Positions 16,296 to 25,927 are shown, counted from the first letter of the stretch. The stretch: DNA of 64,000 bases from an uncultured Eubacteriales bacterium (GCA_900545865.1 URAN01000001.1:62001-126000); one strand, 5' to 3'. Notes: generated from the sequence alone by a model not told the origin. Translations and numbers: made by a program.

Positions 16296-16377
16296 AAGTA
16301 CACTTATCATATTTAAAAGAGTATGATTGAAATAATTGTCCTGCTAAAAGACGCATTGATTTAGGGAGCGGAGATGA

Positions 16378-18063
16378 ATGAAAAGTTATTTGTATAAAAA
16401 TAAAGGATTGTTACTTCTTTCGGTGCTTTTAATATCCGGAAGCGAAGTTTTTTCGATTTACTTAGCCAAAATATTCGGAAGTATGGTGGACGCAGCCTCA
16501 AAAAGTGATTGGATTATATTCAAAAGGTTTATATTTTTAGGCATACTTTTTGTTGCCGTGGATTTTTTTATATCGGTATTCAGCAATTATATCTTGAATT
16601 TGTATTCCAAAAAGACAATGGCAACATTAAAAAATGATATAATGAACAGTATTCTCGATTGGAGTATTTTCCGCTTTCGTAAAACAAATACCGCCGCATA
16701 CATATCGATTCTTAACAACGATGTAAAAATGTTTCAACAGTATTATGTTTCGGCAATTCCGTATGCCATTGCAAGATTGTGTTCATTAACGGTCGCGGTT
16801 ATTTTGTTGGTTCAAATCAGCCCAATTGTGGCAATAGTCGTTATATTGGTTAATTTTCTGCCGTTTTTGGTTCCGACGGTTATTGGCGATAAGCTGTCAA
16901 GGGCAAAAACAAAAAGCGTTGAGGCGGCGGAAAAATACAATATTGATATTAAAGATATTTTTTCGGGGTTTGAGGCAATAAAAAGTATGAACGTGAAAAA
17001 TCTGATACTTAAAAAGCATCGGATAATCAACAACTCGGCACAGGATGAGGAATTCAAAAGCAATAATATTTCGACTCTTTCGTGGGTTATGTCAATGTGC
17101 ACAACGGAATTGGTTGTTATTCTTACTTTAATTATAACTACTTTTTTCGTGCTTAACGGAAAAATTACGGTGGGTGCAATGATTATGTCCATACAGCTTG
17201 CGAATCAGGTTGTCAATCCTGTTTTATTGCTGTCGGAACAGTATACGCATTTCAAAGAGATGAAGGATGTAAACAAGCGCATACAAAATGTTTTGTATGC
17301 CGAACCCGATGTAAGCGAAAACAAAATTGAATTAACGGAAAAGTTTGATAGTATCACTCTAAATGATGTGTCATTTACCTATAACGGTGGAACAAGCTCG
17401 GCGCTGCAGGGGATTAGTTTAAAACTGGAGAAAGGCAAAAAATATGCTTTGATAGGGCGAAGCGGTTCGGGAAAAAGCACGCTGCTGAAATTATTGCAGG
17501 GTTATTATGAAGATTATACCGGGGATATTTGCATCAACGGCAGAAGCATATCAGACCTAAAGAAAGAATGTATTTTCAAGTATATAAGCGTTATACAACA
17601 GGATGTTTTTCTTTTTGACGATTCTCTCAAAAACAACATTACATTGTATCAAAATTACACCGACGATGATATAAATAAGGCAATTGCAAATGCCGGTTTG
17701 TCCGAAAAAGTATTGGAAAACGGATTGGATTATCATATATCGGAAGGCGGCGGTAATCTGTCCGGCGGTGAAAAACAGCGAATTGCACTTGCGAGAGCAT
17801 CAATACGAAAAACGCCCATTCTAATATTGGATGAAGCGACCGCGAATCTTGATAATATAATTGAGGAAGAAATATACGCCTCTGTATTAAAGGAAAAAGA
17901 AACGATGTCCATTGTTGTAACACATAAATTAAATGATAATATTTTAAAGCAAATGGATAAAATAATTGTTATGAAAAACGGCAGAGTTGCAGAGTGCGAC
18001 ACATTTGAAAATCTTTATAACAAAGGCGGAGAATTTTATAATATTTATAAGGTATATAATTAG
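16378..18063 (+). CDS. ABC exporter, fused membrane and ATPase domains
   Basis: The 561-residue protein has an N-terminal six-helix exporter domain (about residues 1-290) and a C-terminal ATPase: Walker A GRSGSGKST near residue 360, Q-loop region VIQQDVFLFDD, signature LSGGEKQRIALARA, Walker B ILILDEATANLD and switch His in VVTHK. This is the half-transporter form that works as a homodimer and exports drugs, lipids or peptides; the substrate is not evident. No accessory peptide or peptidase gene is adjacent. GGAGCGGAG precedes the ATG at 16378; another ATG at 16374 is out of frame. Confidence 0.9.
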   Translation: MKSYLYKNKGLLLLSVLLISGSEVFSIYLAKIFGSMVDAASKSDWIIFKRFIFLGILFVAVDFFISVFSNYILNLYSKKTMATLKNDIMNSILDWSIFRFRKTNTAAYISILNNDVKMFQQYYVSAIPYAIARLCSLTVAVILLVQISPIVAIVVILVNFLPFLVPTVIGDKLSRAKTKSVEAAEKYNIDIKDIFSGFEAIKSMNVKNLILKKHRIINNSAQDEEFKSNNISTLSWVMSMCTTELVVILTLIITTFFVLNGKITVGAMIMSIQLANQVVNPVLLLSEQYTHFKEMKDVNKRIQNVLYAEPDVSENKIELTEKFDSITLNDVSFTYNGGTSSALQGISLKLEKGKKYALIGRSGSGKSTLLKLLQGYYEDYTGDICINGRSISDLKKECIFKYISVIQQDVFLFDDSLKNNITLYQNYTDDDINKAIANAGLSEKVLENGLDYHISEGGGNLSGGEKQRIALARASIRKTPILILDEATANLDNIIEEEIYASVLKEKETMSIVVTHKLNDNILKQMDKIIVMKNGRVAECDTFENLYNKGGEFYNIYKVYN

Positions 18064-18099
18064 ACCGACAAAAATCGCGAAATAGGGGAGAACCGATAT

Positions 18100-18128
18100 T
18101 TGACAAATTCGAAAAAGTATGATATAAT
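18100..18128 (+). promoter_or_regulatory. Consensus promoter before the 67-codon ORF
   Basis: TTGACA (18100-18105) and TATAAT (18123-18128) are 17 nt apart, a perfect match. It would produce a transcript covering the small ORF at 18164 and probably the transporter gene at 18460. Confidence 0.8.
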
Positions 18129-18163
18129 AGATTAAATTATTTTTTACGGAGTGATAGAATATA

Positions 18164-18367
18164 ATGGATACAGACGACAGTGACGATAACCGAAACAACT
18201 TTTTTTGTATTGAAAAAGGTTATTTGAACGCCGACTATTATAATTTGTTTAAACCGAATAAAAAGCGTATATGGTCAATGAGGGCTTTGATTAGGTGTGC
18301 CCTGTTATATATGGCATATTTGTGTTGTAATTTTTTGCGAACCAAATATGTCTTTTTGCGTATTTAG
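18164..18367 (+). CDS. Small hypothetical protein with C-terminal hydrophobic segment
   Basis: I do not recognise this 67-residue product. The N-terminal half is acidic (MDTDDSDDNRNN) and then polar; the C-terminal half, from about residue 39, is a hydrophobic stretch (ALIRCALLYMAYLCCNF) ending in basic residues, so it may insert in the membrane. A perfect promoter lies 36 nt upstream and GGAGTGATAG precedes the ATG, which supports expression. It could be a real small protein or part of a leader for the downstream transporter gene. Confidence 0.45.
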   Translation: MDTDDSDDNRNNFFCIEKGYLNADYYNLFKPNKKRIWSMRALIRCALLYMAYLCCNFLRTKYVFLRI

Positions 18368-18459
18368 GGGGTATTTAAAGGTTTTGTAACCGCTTTGATA
18401 TAAAATTTTAATATGATTTCAAAATCATAATATAGATATAAATTAAAGGAGTTTTGAAT

Positions 18460-19755
18460 TTGAGTACATCAACATATATAGTAATTATAGTGATATTGCT
18501 GATTTGTTCGGCATACTTTTCAGCAACGGAAACGGCTTTTTCGTCTTTGAATAAAACAAAGCTTAAAGCAATAGCGGAGAAGGGCGATAAAAAAGCAAAG
18601 CGCGCAATTGAATTGTCGGATAAGTACGATAAATTAATATCAACAATATTAATAGGAAACAATATTGTGAACATTGCGGCATCATCATTGGGAACGGTTA
18701 TGTTCATAAATATTTTGGGCGGCGAAGCCGGCCCGACCGTTTCGACTGTTGTTATAACGGTTGCGGTTCTGATTTTCGGAGAAATCTCGCCGAAAAGTAT
18801 AGCCAAGGATTGCCCCGAAAAGTTTGCGATATTTTCCACACCGATAATAAGCGTGCTGATATGGATATTGACGCCGCTTAATCTGATTTTTTCGGCATGG
18901 AAAAAGCTGTTGTCAAAGATATTCCGTCTTGAATCATCAACTGGAATGTCGCAGGAAGAGCTGCTTATGCTCGTTGAAGAAGTTCAGCAGGACGGCAGCA
19001 TAGATGAGAATGAGGGCGAACTCTTGACAAACGTCATTGAGTTTTCGAATATTGAGGCAGAGGATATTTTAACGCACCGAGTTGATTTAGAGGCCGTTCC
19101 GATTGAGGCGGACAAAGCGGAGATTGCCGAAGCCTTTCAGACGTCGAAATTTTCGAGAATTCTTGTGTATAAAGAAAGCATCGATAACGTTGTCGGCGTA
19201 ATACACCTCAAAGACTTTTATACGGGTATGGGCGTCACCGACAAAAAGGTTGAGGATATACTCTCGCCCGTAATATTTGTTCTCAAAAATGAAAAGATAG
19301 ATGAGCTGCTTGAAAAGCTGCAAAAAAGCAAGTCACATCTTGCGGTGGTTCTCGATGAATACGGCGGCACATACGGAATCGTTACAATGGAGGATATATT
19401 AGAGGAAATTGTCGGCGAGATTTGGGATGAGCATGACGAGGTAATAGAGAGCATCAAACGTTGCGGCAAGGACACATATATTGTCAATGCGTCAATGGAT
19501 TTGGACGATTTTTGTGAGTATTTTGAGATAGAAACCGAATCCGAAAGCACTTCGCTCAGCGGTTGGATAATGGAACAGATGGAGGAAATCCCCGAGGGCG
19601 GCGAAACGTTTAAATATGAAAACCTCACCATTACGGTCGGAGAGGTAGACAATCATAGGATAACCGATGTAAAGGTTGTTTGTGCGCCCAAAGAGGACGA
19701 AACTGATAAAGATGATGAGCGCAAAAAAGACAAAAAGAATGACAAGGACGAATAA
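18460..19755 (+). CDS. CNNM/CorC (HlyC) family transporter with CBS pair
   Basis: The 431-residue protein has an N-terminal CNNM (DUF21) membrane domain with SAYFSATETAFSSLNKTKL and the re-entrant motif FGEISPKSIAKD, then two CBS domains (about residues 195-320) and a C-terminal CorC_HlyC domain, finally a Lys/Asp-rich tail. Relatives are Mg2+ or Co2+ efflux proteins; the old hemolysin label is misleading. The start is taken as TTG 18460, 8 nt after AAAGGAG; an in-frame TTG at 18454 is too close to that site. Confidence 0.88.
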   Translation: MSTSTYIVIIVILLICSAYFSATETAFSSLNKTKLKAIAEKGDKKAKRAIELSDKYDKLISTILIGNNIVNIAASSLGTVMFINILGGEAGPTVSTVVITVAVLIFGEISPKSIAKDCPEKFAIFSTPIISVLIWILTPLNLIFSAWKKLLSKIFRLESSTGMSQEELLMLVEEVQQDGSIDENEGELLTNVIEFSNIEAEDILTHRVDLEAVPIEADKAEIAEAFQTSKFSRILVYKESIDNVVGVIHLKDFYTGMGVTDKKVEDILSPVIFVLKNEKIDELLEKLQKSKSHLAVVLDEYGGTYGIVTMEDILEEIVGEIWDEHDEVIESIKRCGKDTYIVNASMDLDDFCEYFEIETESESTSLSGWIMEQMEEIPEGGETFKYENLTITVGEVDNHRITDVKVVCAPKEDETDKDDERKKDKKNDKDE

Positions 19756-19767
19756 AATTTAAGATTT

Positions 19768-19843
19768 AAAGGCAATCGGCCGAGGGTTTTCAAATCAATG
19801 CAATTGATTTTGAGGGCATCTTGGGTTAGATTGCCTTTTATTT
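19768..19843 (+). terminator. Terminator after the CNNM gene
   Basis: AAAGGCAATC (19768-19777) pairs with GATTGCCTTT (19829-19838), followed by TATTTTA. Inside, TCAAATCAAT and ATTGATTTTGA form a second stem, so the fold is branched or extended. Confidence 0.7.
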
Positions 19844-19928
19844 TATTATGTTGCCGATTCGTTTTGCACACAAAAAATCAGGCGTACGGTCAGACGTTTT
19901 GATATAATAATTTTGAGAGGTGATATTG

Positions 19929-20771
19929 GTGGATATACTTAAACAAATTACAGGCGCAATTGACTATATCGAGCGTAATTTAAACAGTGAGATAGATTTT
20001 GCCGAGATTGCGAGAATTGCGTGTGTTACCCAAGACAGTTTTATGAGATTTTTCAGTTATATGACGGGGATGAGTGTAAAGGAATATATTCGTTGCCGGA
20101 GAATGACCCTTGCGGCATTTGATTTGCAAAACAGTGGTGATAAGATAATCGATATTGCGGTAAAATACGGTTATGAGAGTGGGGAAGCCTTTTCACGAGC
20201 ATTTTTTAAACAGCATCATAAAACGCCGACCGATATTCGCAGATTCGGCGGAACACTCAGAATTTATCCGCCGATTTCATTCGAGATTAATGTAAAAGGA
20301 GCAAGTGAAATGAAATTTAGACTTGAAAACAAAACATCATTTGAAATTTACGGCGTGTCTGAAATGTGTGATGATTCGGATCATTTTGAATTTGAGCATA
20401 TTATGTGGGCGGAAAACGAAAAATTTATTCCCAAACAGGTAAGTGATGATTATAACGGTGAATGGTTTGGCGTCTGGAGCGGAAGTAAATACTTTATCGG
20501 ATGTGCGGCAGAGAATGTAACGGCAAAGCATCTTGAAAAACAAGTTATTCCGAGCGAAACATTTGCTGTTTTTGTATCGGAAAAAGGCGGGTATGCAGGG
20601 GTTGAATTGCCGAAATTGCGTGAGCAGATTTTTGATTTGTGGTTGCCGACATCGGGGTACAGGCAAAAAGAGGACTTTGAAATTGAGGTATATCATCTGT
20701 GCAACAGTGAAAATCGTGCGAACAGATATTATGAAATATGGATACCCGTTGAAAAGAGGTTGAGCGATTAA
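19929..20771 (+). CDS. AraC-family regulator with effector-binding domain
   Basis: The 280-residue protein has the DNA-binding domain first (residues 1-105): two helix-turn-helix units, the second with GYESGEAFSRAFFKQHHKTP, the typical AraC motif. The C-terminal half, from about residue 120, looks like the GyrI/AraC effector-binding fold, ending in YYEIWIPV. Regulators of this build sense small molecules or drugs. GTG 19929 follows GAGAGGTGA; TTG 19926 and GTG 19920 are less likely starts. No obvious target gene is adjacent; it faces the ctpA operon. Confidence 0.85.
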   Translation: MDILKQITGAIDYIERNLNSEIDFAEIARIACVTQDSFMRFFSYMTGMSVKEYIRCRRMTLAAFDLQNSGDKIIDIAVKYGYESGEAFSRAFFKQHHKTPTDIRRFGGTLRIYPPISFEINVKGASEMKFRLENKTSFEIYGVSEMCDDSDHFEFEHIMWAENEKFIPKQVSDDYNGEWFGVWSGSKYFIGCAAENVTAKHLEKQVIPSETFAVFVSEKGGYAGVELPKLREQIFDLWLPTSGYRQKEDFEIEVYHLCNSENRANRYYEIWIPVEKRLSD

Positions 20772-20776
20772 ATTAA

Positions 20777-20813
20777 AAGCGGAACGGCAGTTTTAAAAAC
20801 CGCCGTTCCGCTT
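20777..20813. terminator. Bidirectional terminator between convergent genes
   Basis: AAGCGGAACGGC (20777-20788) pairs perfectly with GCCGTTCCGCTT (20802-20813), and the loop region can extend by GTTTT/AAAAC. It lies between the araC-type gene and the opposing ctpA operon. Confidence 0.7.
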
Positions 20814-20832
20814 GATTAATGTGCAAAAACAT

Positions 20833-22326
20833 TTATTGCTGCGCCGTTTCGCGCTTTATGTCAAAGTGTGAAAGAGCCGCATCGAGCTGTTCATCGTGCA
20901 ATACCTTACTCTTTGCCAAACGGTTATAGAGTGCGTTTTGGGTTGTTAAATCAAGAACGCCGTAGGGATAAAGTCCCGTTCCCATCTGGAATCTGTATAC
21001 AGCATCGGCTGTTTCTTGGTCGTAAACATCATTTATTTCGCCTTTGTATGTTCCCCATACTTTCAAGAGTTCTTTGGCGGTTTTTATTTCTTCACCGCTC
21101 ATTCCTATATCATATACATTCATAAAACTGAATTTTTGATATTTCTCTATTTCGAACGGGGTATAGGTATTTTCAACCTTTGAATCGGGTGTAAGTCCCG
21201 CTTTGTTGACGTTGTTTCCCTTTGGCGTAAGATAATATCCGATTGTGTATTTCATACAGTCGCCGTAAGGCAAGTCAACCACGCTTTGAATCGTGCCCTT
21301 GCCATAGCTTTTTTGACCTATGAGATATGCACATTCGTTTTCGCTCAGCGCTGCCGCCAATACCTCTGATGCGCTTGCCGAGTTCTCGTTTATAAGAACA
21401 ATCGTATTGAACTTATAATTATCTTCTTTTTCAGCCTTGTACACAACATTGAACTGACTTATTTTGTGGTCCTCGGTTGTAATAATGCTGTCCTTGGGAA
21501 CGAGATAATCCGCCATCTCAATTGCCTGTTCAAATATGCCGCCGCCGTTATCGCGAAGGTCAATTATAATGTTGCTGATTTTTTGCTCGTTGGCTTTGTC
21601 AAGCTCAGCCTTAAACGTTTCGGCGGTGTTTGAAACAAAGCCGTAAACGCGTATATACATTGCCTTTGCGCCGCTGTCGGGGTCTTGATAAACGCTGCTT
21701 GAAACCGAGGTGCCGACAATTTTCTTTCGCACCATATCAAAGTACAGTATCGAGTCCAAACCTTTGCGCTTTACGCCAATGGTAAGTGGGGTGTTTTCCT
21801 CGCCTTTGATATAAGACGCAGCCTTTTCCGAGCCCATTCCCGCAAGCGAAGTATCGCCAACGCTTACTATAATATCGCCGACCTCGAGACCTGCCTCGGA
21901 TGCCGGGGTGTCTTGAATGACGCTTACAACGTTCACACCCTCCTCGACCATATCAAACGTGATGCCTATACCGTATACCGTTCCCGAAATGTTTTCACGG
22001 AAGGATTGCGCCTCTTCGGGTGTATAATATTCGGAATGTTCGTCAATCGACTCTAACATTGCCTTCATAACCTGGCCGTAAAGTTCGGGATTTTTTTCAA
22101 GCAGACCCAAAAGTCCGTTGCGCATAAGTCCGTTTGCAGATACTTCGTCATATCGTGAATATGCACCAAGATAGTTTGCGATTTCTTTTACTATATCGGC
22201 GGCTTCTTCGCCGTCCGCCGGGGCGTTTTTATCGGCGGCAAATACGCCGCCGACAGGTGTCAGGGCAACAAGCAAAGCCGCTGTTGCTGCTGTCAGTTTT
22301 TTTATAAATCGGTTCTTAAAAATCAT
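20833..22326 (-). CDS. Carboxy-terminal processing protease, S41 family (CtpA type)
   Basis: The 497-residue protein has a signal peptide (RFIKKLTAATAALLVAL, cut after VFA), a PDZ domain (YGIGITFDMVEEGVNVVSV), the S41 catalytic domain with the Ser in NENSASASEVLAAAL and the Lys in GQKSYGKGTIQS, and a C-terminal peptidoglycan-binding domain (DVYDQETADAVYRFQ). Such secreted proteases process surface or sporulation proteins. ATG 22326 is preceded by GGGAG at 8 nt; a GTG at 22335 overlaps this site. It is last in a minus-strand operon with ddl, murI and argS. Confidence 0.92.
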   Translation of the reverse strand: MIFKNRFIKKLTAATAALLVALTPVGGVFAADKNAPADGEEAADIVKEIANYLGAYSRYDEVSANGLMRNGLLGLLEKNPELYGQVMKAMLESIDEHSEYYTPEEAQSFRENISGTVYGIGITFDMVEEGVNVVSVIQDTPASEAGLEVGDIIVSVGDTSLAGMGSEKAASYIKGEENTPLTIGVKRKGLDSILYFDMVRKKIVGTSVSSSVYQDPDSGAKAMYIRVYGFVSNTAETFKAELDKANEQKISNIIIDLRDNGGGIFEQAIEMADYLVPKDSIITTEDHKISQFNVVYKAEKEDNYKFNTIVLINENSASASEVLAAALSENECAYLIGQKSYGKGTIQSVVDLPYGDCMKYTIGYYLTPKGNNVNKAGLTPDSKVENTYTPFEIEKYQKFSFMNVYDIGMSGEEIKTAKELLKVWGTYKGEINDVYDQETADAVYRFQMGTGLYPYGVLDLTTQNALYNRLAKSKVLHDEQLDAALSHFDIKRETAQQ

Positions 22327-22341
22327 CAAAATCACTCCCTG

Positions 22342-22785
22342 TTATACAATAATTTTAAAATACGGAATCGTTACGCTTCCGTCTGCGGCAACCGCTGCGA
22401 TAAACCATATTTGTCTGTCGACATAATTATTAATCCAGTCGGGTGCGGCGTGACTGCCGTCCGCAAAGAACATTCCGCCCTCGGCGGTCGGAATCTCGGT
22501 ATAAATCATCGCCGCCGCGGCGTTGGCTGCCGCTGTGTCGGATTCGTTTTCTTTTGCGTCACCTGTCTCGGCGGTAACGCTAAACGGCTTTACATCGTTG
22601 AGGACAATGTTTCCGCTTGGGGTGTCATAATAATACAGAGTTCCCGTCATTGCGTATACCGCAGCGGTGAGCTTGTCGGATTCCGTGGCGTTTGTAACCG
22701 AGTTTGGGTTCTGTACGGGAACAAACTCGGAAAAAGCCGAAAAAGCTATTGTAAATGCAAGAATTTTCATAAGAAATTTTTTCAT
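22342..22785 (-). CDS. Hypothetical exported protein
   Basis: I do not recognise this 147-residue product. It has a signal peptide (MKKFLMKILAFTIAFSAFSEF) and a small, Ala/Thr/Asp-rich body with no cysteine, probably secreted or cell-wall associated. GAGGTGACATAG precedes the ATG. It lies between argS (11 nt) and the ctpA-type gene (15 nt) in one operon, so it may be a partner or substrate of the protease; that is inference only. Confidence 0.7.
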   Translation of the reverse strand: MKKFLMKILAFTIAFSAFSEFVPVQNPNSVTNATESDKLTAAVYAMTGTLYYYDTPSGNIVLNDVKPFSVTAETGDAKENESDTAAANAAAAMIYTEIPTAEGGMFFADGSHAAPDWINNYVDRQIWFIAAVAADGSVTIPYFKIIV

Positions 22786-22796
22786 CTATGTCACCT

Positions 22797-24488
22797 CTAC
22801 ATTTTTTCGGGTGCGGAAATTTTAAGCATGGTTAAAACTTCTTTCATAACAACGCGAACGCTGTCGATAAGTTTTAATCTTGCCGCGGTTAAGTCCTCGT
22901 CCTCGCCCTTGACGCGGCAAGTGTTATAGAACGAATGAAAATCCGTTGCAAGTTCCATAACGTATCTTGTGATTCTTGCCGGTTCAAGACTTTCCGCCGC
23001 CGCTCTTATTTCTTCGGGCAAATCGGCAAGCTTTTTGAGAAGAACCAGCTCGGTTTCATCGGTTAAAAGCGATGTGTTTATGTCTGCATACGGCTTAACC
23101 GTGATTCCGTCATCGGCAAGCAATCTTATTATGCTGCATATACGCGCGTGTGCGTACTGAACATAATAAACGGGGTTGTCGTTGCTCTGTTGTGCGGCGA
23201 GAGTCAAATCAAAGTCGAGATGACTTCCGGCGTTGCGCATATTAAAGAAAAATCTTGCGGCGTCAACACTTATATCTTCAAGCAGGTCGGACAGAGTGAT
23301 AGCCTTGCCCGTGCGCTTGGACATTCTTACGATTTCGCCGTTTTGCATAAGGCGGACAAGCTGCATCAATACAACCTCGAGCTTGTCCGAATTGATTCCG
23401 CAAGCAGCAAGAGCCTTTTTCATACGCGCAACGTGACCGTGGTGGTCTGCACCCCAGATATTTATTGCCCAATCATATCCGCGCGTTTCCAGCTTATTGA
23501 TGTGATACGCGATGTCGGCGGCAAAGTATGTCGGTATGCCGTTTTTGCGGACAAGAACTTCATTCTTTTCAAGACCCATTTTTTCACAGTTAAGCCATAC
23601 CGCGCCGTCCTCCTCATAGGTATATCCGTTGTCCGTAAGGCGCTGTATCGCCGCCTTTACGTCACCGTTTTTATGAAGGTTGCTTTCTCTGAACCAAACG
23701 TCATATACAATTCTGTATTTTTCCAAATCTTCACGCAGAGCGGTTACATTCTTTTCGAGAGCGTAATCAACCAAAGCCGCCTTGCGCTCGGACTCGTCTG
23801 TGTTTAAATATTTATCGCCGTGTATTGTGATAAAAGCCTTTGCGTGTTCGCGGATGTCATCGCCGTGGTATCCGTCCTCGGGAAACTCGATTGCATCCTC
23901 GCCTTTGAGTTCCTGAATATATCTTGCGTTCAGTGACGATGCAAATTTTTCTATCTGATTACCGGCATCGTTCACATAAAACTCACGCGTTACGTCATAG
24001 CCGGCATATTCCAAAACAGAGGCGAGACAATCTCCGAGAGCGCCGCCGCGTGCGTTTCCCATATGCATAGGTCCGGTTGGGTTTGCGCTGACAAATTCAA
24101 CCATAACTTTTTTGCCTTTGCCGAGGTCAATCTTGCCGTAACCGTTTTTCTGTTCTATCTGCTGCATTACTTTATAAAGATAATCGGGCTTTAAATAAAA
24201 GTTGATGAATCCTGCGCCCGCAACCTCGCACTTTTCTATATCGCTGCCGCTTATGTGAGATACAATGGCGTTCGCAATGTTTCTCGGTGCGGTACGGAGC
24301 GGCTTTGCGAGCTGCATCGCTATGTTACAGGCATAGTCGCCGTGCTGTTTATCCTTGGGAACCTCAAGCTTTATCATATCGGCGATATTGATGTCTGTTG
24401 ATTCAAGCTCGCCGTTTGCGGCTGCCTCGGAAAATGCGTCGGCAATCTCGCCGACAATTTTGCTTTTGATTTCTTCAAGTATTGTCAT
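22797..24488 (-). CDS. argS: Arginyl-tRNA synthetase
   Basis: The 563-residue class I synthetase joins arginine to its tRNA. The N-terminal Add1 domain is followed by the nucleotide-binding motif ANPTGPMHMGNARGGALGD (HIGH-type, here HMGN), FYVNDAGNQI, the KMSKS-type motif VRMSKRTG near residue 385 and a C-terminal DALR anticodon-binding domain that ends TMLKISAPEKM. AAAGGAAG precedes the ATG. It is in the minus-strand operon after the DUF1934 gene, a common pairing in Clostridia. Confidence 0.97.
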   Translation of the reverse strand: MTILEEIKSKIVGEIADAFSEAAANGELESTDINIADMIKLEVPKDKQHGDYACNIAMQLAKPLRTAPRNIANAIVSHISGSDIEKCEVAGAGFINFYLKPDYLYKVMQQIEQKNGYGKIDLGKGKKVMVEFVSANPTGPMHMGNARGGALGDCLASVLEYAGYDVTREFYVNDAGNQIEKFASSLNARYIQELKGEDAIEFPEDGYHGDDIREHAKAFITIHGDKYLNTDESERKAALVDYALEKNVTALREDLEKYRIVYDVWFRESNLHKNGDVKAAIQRLTDNGYTYEEDGAVWLNCEKMGLEKNEVLVRKNGIPTYFAADIAYHINKLETRGYDWAINIWGADHHGHVARMKKALAACGINSDKLEVVLMQLVRLMQNGEIVRMSKRTGKAITLSDLLEDISVDAARFFFNMRNAGSHLDFDLTLAAQQSNDNPVYYVQYAHARICSIIRLLADDGITVKPYADINTSLLTDETELVLLKKLADLPEEIRAAAESLEPARITRYVMELATDFHSFYNTCRVKGEDEDLTAARLKLIDSVRVVMKEVLTMLKISAPEKM

Positions 24489-24526
24489 CGGTGAATCTTC
24501 CTTTCTTGTCTGTGGGTTTACAATTT

Positions 24527-25030
24527 TTATGCAATCGGGAAAATAATGTCATGAACATACAAAGATTTTGCATGGTCTGAGGGTTCTCGGTCGCTTGTCT
24601 TTTTAAGAGGTTCTATGTGAATATTGAGAGAATTTTTATAATAGTTTGTGTTGTCGGTATCGAGGGTATAATCAACCTTTACATCGCCGTTCATTGCGTC
24701 CGCGTCAATGGCAAAATCGATGTCAAATGTTTTAATCGACGCGCCGACCTCTCCGTATTCGGTTTTGTAAAGACAAAGGTTTCTCTCTCCCTCGGTATAT
24801 GAAATTGTAGTGTTATAATTTCCCTTGCGTACAACGGTGACGTTTTTGTCCCATACCTTTATCGTTGTCCTTGTGTCGCGGAATCCGGTAAGCTCGCTTT
24901 CGTTGTACATAATGTAATACTTGCCGTTTACCGTCCCGAATTTCCCGGGGGTTTCAAGCTCTATCGGCTCGTCACCGTCACCGTCTATATCCTGATATGT
25001 TTTAATTTTTATCAATACGTTGTCTTCCAT
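24527..25030 (-). CDS. DUF1934-type beta-barrel protein (YwiB-like)
   Basis: The 167-residue protein shows the pattern of DUF1934: an acidic start, then GKYYIMYNESELTGFRDTRT, a short beta-rich body and the closing NSLNIHIEPL. YwiB of Bacillus lies next to argS in the same way. It is a small lipocalin-like barrel of unknown function; no signal peptide, so cytoplasmic. GGAGG precedes the ATG. Confidence 0.75.
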   Translation of the reverse strand: MEDNVLIKIKTYQDIDGDGDEPIELETPGKFGTVNGKYYIMYNESELTGFRDTRTTIKVWDKNVTVVRKGNYNTTISYTEGERNLCLYKTEYGEVGASIKTFDIDFAIDADAMNGDVKVDYTLDTDNTNYYKNSLNIHIEPLKKTSDREPSDHAKSLYVHDIIFPIA

Positions 25031-25057
25031 AAAGTCCTCCGTAACAGTTTCTGTAAA

Positions 25058-25864
25058 TCAGTATTTGTCTATGTCAATTTTTTCGACCGAGCCGTTTATA
25101 TGCTTACCGAGGAACATCCCTGCGAGTTTTTCAAAACCGTCAACCGAATCACTGACATAATATTTAACCGTTCCGCGTTTTTTGTCGGACAGAGCGGATT
25201 GTGACAAAAGTCGGTTCTTTGCCTCGGCTGCCGCCTCTGCGCCCGAATTTATGAGCGTAACGCCGCTGCCCATATACTTTTGTATTTCATCGGCAAGATG
25301 CGGATAATGCGTACAGCCCAAAATAAGAGTGTCAACGCCCCTTTCTTTTATCGGTTCGAGATATTCCTCAATCAAAAGCCTTGCAATCTCGCCGGAGGTA
25401 TAACCGTTCTCGACCAGCGGAACAAACATTGGGCAAGCGCGGCTTATAACCTCGGTTTGGGGCGCAAGCTCTTTTATTATCTTTGTATAATTTCCGCTGT
25501 TTATGGTGCTTTGTGTGCCGATTACGCCGACTTTATTATTTTTGGTAATCGCCGCGGCCTTTCTGCAGGTCGGTTTGAGAACGCCGATAATATCGGTCGA
25601 TATTTCGTTTTGAATATTCGGCAAAACGGCACAGCTTGCCGTTCCGCAGGCGATTATGATAAATTTTATGTTAAAGCTTTCGAGAAAGCTTATATCCTGT
25701 TTTACATATTTGACGAGAGTGTCGGTGCTTTTTGTTCCGTAAGGAACGCGCCCGGTATCGCCGAAATATATAATATCTTCGTTCGGCATTATCTCGGTCA
25801 CGGTTTTAACACAGGTCAGACCACCGAGACCCGAATCAAAAATTCCAATGGGTCTGTTATCCAT
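25058..25864 (-). CDS. murI: Glutamate racemase
   Basis: The 268-residue enzyme makes D-glutamate for peptidoglycan. The start RPIGIFDSGLGGLTCVK, the first catalytic Cys in IIACGTASC and the second in LILGCTHYPHL are all present, and the spacing is normal. A GGAGG site lies 12 nt before the ATG, a slightly long distance. It follows ddl in a cell-wall precursor operon. Confidence 0.96.
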   Translation of the reverse strand: MDNRPIGIFDSGLGGLTCVKTVTEIMPNEDIIYFGDTGRVPYGTKSTDTLVKYVKQDISFLESFNIKFIIIACGTASCAVLPNIQNEISTDIIGVLKPTCRKAAAITKNNKVGVIGTQSTINSGNYTKIIKELAPQTEVISRACPMFVPLVENGYTSGEIARLLIEEYLEPIKERGVDTLILGCTHYPHLADEIQKYMGSGVTLINSGAEAAAEAKNRLLSQSALSDKKRGTVKYYVSDSVDGFEKLAGMFLGKHINGSVEKIDIDKY

Positions 25865-25927
25865 AATGTAACGTATCCTCCAATATTCAATACGCCGAGC
25901 CGCTTGCGGCGGCGCGGTGTTTGATAA

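Noticed and set aside
22411..22929. 172-codon plus-strand frame opposite argS and the exported protein
   Set aside because: Shadow of the minus-strand genes; no ribosome site and no recognisable domain.
23148..23807. 219-codon plus-strand frame opposite argS
   Set aside because: Shadow frame of a well-supported synthetase gene.
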